Source: JL08 sp039969355
GTDB taxonomy: Bacteria > Pseudomonadota > Alphaproteobacteria > Rhodobacterales > Rhodobacteraceae
DNA length: 64,000 nucleotides
Assembly (NCBI GenBank): GCA_039969355.1
Contig: JBDVOA010000001.1
Location: forward strand, 124,001-188,000
Reading direction: 5' to 3'
The notes under the pieces: generated by a model
What the model saw: the letters and a program-made list of their open reading frames with translations, nothing else
What the model was told of the DNA's origin: nothing
Databases searched by the model: none
Translations under genes and position numbers: made by a program
Shown: positions 62,844-64,000 of the stretch, in pieces
Layout of the letters: each line of letters starts with the position of its first letter
Position numbering within the stretch: the stretch's first letter is position 1

Positions 62844-64000
62844 TCAGCGCGTCGCAAGGTGCTCAAACAAAAGCGCAACAGCTTCAGCACCTGGATCGTT
62901 GTGACCGGCCAGATTCTCGGCTGAGACATAGCTGGCCCTTCCGGCTTTTGCTTGCGTGATACCTGACGTTGCGTCTGCGCCACGTCTCGCCGCTTTGGCC
63001 GCTGCTTCCAACCCTCGTGGCAAAGCTTCTAGCGCTGGCATTAATGCATCAATCATCGTGCGGTCACCGGGTACTGCGCCGCCAACATTTTGAATGCGGT
63101 CCAACCCTGCCCTCAGCGCCGTAACGGTGTTGCCGCTTTCGGCGGCATCTCCTGCGGCGGCAAAGAAAATCGCCAGAAGTACCCCAGAAGACCCCCCCAT
63201 CGATTGACTTAGTTCGCTGCCGATACTGCGGAAAAGCTGAGGCATATCCGCTAGCGGAAGACGGTCAAGGGCACCCATCAGAGCGACCGCCGCTGTTGCA
63301 ACGGTTGAGCCAGTATCGCCGTCTCCTGATTTTGCATCCAACCCGTTCAACACCGATTCCGCATCCTTTAATGCGCTGCATCCGGACTCGATTGTTGCCC
63401 GGACAGCGGCATTTTCTGATGCTCCGTAGGTTATTGGCGCCATGCCTTCGGGCATTGGCAAAACTTCAATTTCGGACACTTGCTGACACCCAGGCCAGGC
63501 TATGGGTCCGACTGAAGATTTCATCGCATCGAGCCGCTCTGCGTTTACTGGCAATAGCGACAAGGAAAACCCGTGCATATCAAGTGACGTCATCAGCGAC
63601 GCAGGCCCGACGACATGCGTGATCCGAGCGCCGATCCGGGATCTACACAGCTCTTCTGTCAACACCGACATCTCAAGTGGAGTCGCACCACCAAGGTTGT
63701 TCAAGAGCGCCACATGGTCGCCATCGCCTAAACCCATTGCCAATCGATCCACCACCATTTCCATCGCGCGGCGTGCACCTTCAAACTCGACCTGCTCAAC
63801 ACCCGGTTCGCCGTGGATTCCAAGGCCTAGTTCTGCTTTACCGCGCCCAATCCGATCCTCTTTCGCAGAGCCGGGAACCGTGCAGGTGTCAATCGACATC
63901 CCTATGGAGCTAACGTCGCCTATCACTTGGTTCGCCACAGTTGTGACGCTATCCAAATCGCCGCCACTCTCCGCCAATGCTCCGGCAATCTTGTGCACAA
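62844..64000 (-). CDS. ATP-dependent dihydroxyacetone kinase, fused DhaK-DhaL, C-terminal part
   Basis: At least 384 residues, running off the right edge. The visible end of the DhaK domain has LGLGIHGEPGVEQVEFEGAR, including the His that binds dihydroxyacetone covalently in this family, and ALLNNLGGATPLEMSVL. The DhaL domain follows in the same chain: LDAKSGDGDTGSTVATAAVA (Mg-ATP aspartates), GGSSGVLLAIFFAAAGDA, GDRTMIDALMPALEAL and ATSGITQAKAGRASYVSAEN. The fusion is the ATP-dependent DAK type rather than the phosphotransferase-dependent three-subunit enzyme. Some relatives phosphorylate other trioses or tetroses such as erythrulose. Confidence 0.9.
   Translation of the reverse strand, partial: VHKIAGALAESGGDLDSVTTVANQVIGDVSSIGMSIDTCTVPGSAKEDRIGRGKAELGLGIHGEPGVEQVEFEGARRAMEMVVDRLAMGLGDGDHVALLNNLGGATPLEMSVLTEELCRSRIGARITHVVGPASLMTSLDMHGFSLSLLPVNAERLDAMKSSVGPIAWPGCQQVSEIEVLPMPEGMAPITYGASENAAVRATIESGCSALKDAESVLNGLDAKSGDGDTGSTVATAAVALMGALDRLPLADMPQLFRSIGSELSQSMGGSSGVLLAIFFAAAGDAAESGNTVTALRAGLDRIQNVGGAVPGDRTMIDALMPALEALPRGLEAAAKAARRGADATSGITQAKAGRASYVSAENLAGHNDPGAEAVALLFEHLATR

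Noticed and set aside
1..64000. CRISPR arrays, toxin-antitoxin pairs, restriction or phage-defence genes
   Set aside because: No regularly spaced repeats of CRISPR type and no genes with such domains were seen in the window.

Overview
The window looks like a chromosomal segment of a marine alphaproteobacterium of the Roseobacter group (Rhodobacteraceae). This rests on gene content and style: a leucine/isovalerate degradation operon, three TRAP or branched-chain-type uptake systems each tied to a catabolic cluster, many GntR/FadR-type regulators, ATGA/TGATG gene overlaps, and dense short-gap operons. No rRNA, CRISPR array, prophage or intact insertion sequence was seen. There is one tRNA gene, tRNA-Ser(GCT).

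Region by region. (1) 1-9158, minus strand: leucine catabolism, namely isovaleryl-CoA dehydrogenase, a LprI-like secreted protein, an acyl-CoA synthetase, both methylcrotonyl-CoA carboxylase subunits, an ASCH protein, a glutathione transferase, HMG-CoA lyase and the start of methylglutaconyl-CoA hydratase, behind a palindromic operator candidate. (2) 9300-14694: a DegT-type aminotransferase, phosphoglycolate phosphatase, and glmU-glmS for UDP-GlcNAc synthesis. (3) 14744-15169: a chimeric scar of a dead IS6-type transposase and an EF-hand fragment. (4) 15470-21938: a complete malonate system, matPQM (TRAP) with matA and matB, and the divergent GntR regulator with a perfect TTGTATACAA-type operator between them. 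(5) 21939-24261: IS110 debris, a divergent cupin/TetR pair with an operator, and a frameshifted excisionase-like gene. (6) 24262-34755: a seven-gene minus-strand operon (glyoxylate aminotransferase, TRAP transporter, crotonase, class III CoA-transferase, HbpS/GlcG-like protein) divergent from a large FAD/Fe-S dehydrogenase and a GntR regulator. The substrate is unknown and this is one of two candidate undescribed pathways. (7) 34829-41269: two fumarylacetoacetate-hydrolase-fold enzymes, a GntR regulator, a Tau/Ssu-type ABC importer and an Ldh-family dehydrogenase. (8) 41606-43544: tRNA-Ser and a gene-poor stretch with a nested inverted repeat. (9) 43545-52807: an RpiR-controlled operon (glutamine-synthetase-like ligase, complete Liv-type ABC importer, formamidase) divergent from an N-formylglutamate-amidohydrolase-family enzyme and a cysteine hydrolase. 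This is the second candidate undescribed system, probably scavenging nitrogen from an amide. (10) 52808-64000: an accessory, AT-richer region with a YbjQ-like protein, an AraC regulator, a DMT exporter, an unusual LysR-HTH protein with an unknown partner, two small paralogues around a dead IS3 transposase, helically spaced direct repeats, a TPR protein ending in Cys-x-Cys, and the C-terminal part of a single-chain dihydroxyacetone kinase.

How it fits together: most of the window is modular catabolism. Each module pairs an importer, the enzymes that take the substrate into central metabolism through CoA esters or ammonia, and a dedicated local regulator transcribed divergently or inside the operon. 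Three scars of different IS families and one broken excisionase-like gene lie at module borders, which suggests the modules were assembled by past insertions. All product names are read from the sequence without database searches. Start sites were moved from the longest reading frame wherever a Shine-Dalgarno sequence or an overlap with the upstream gene argued for it.
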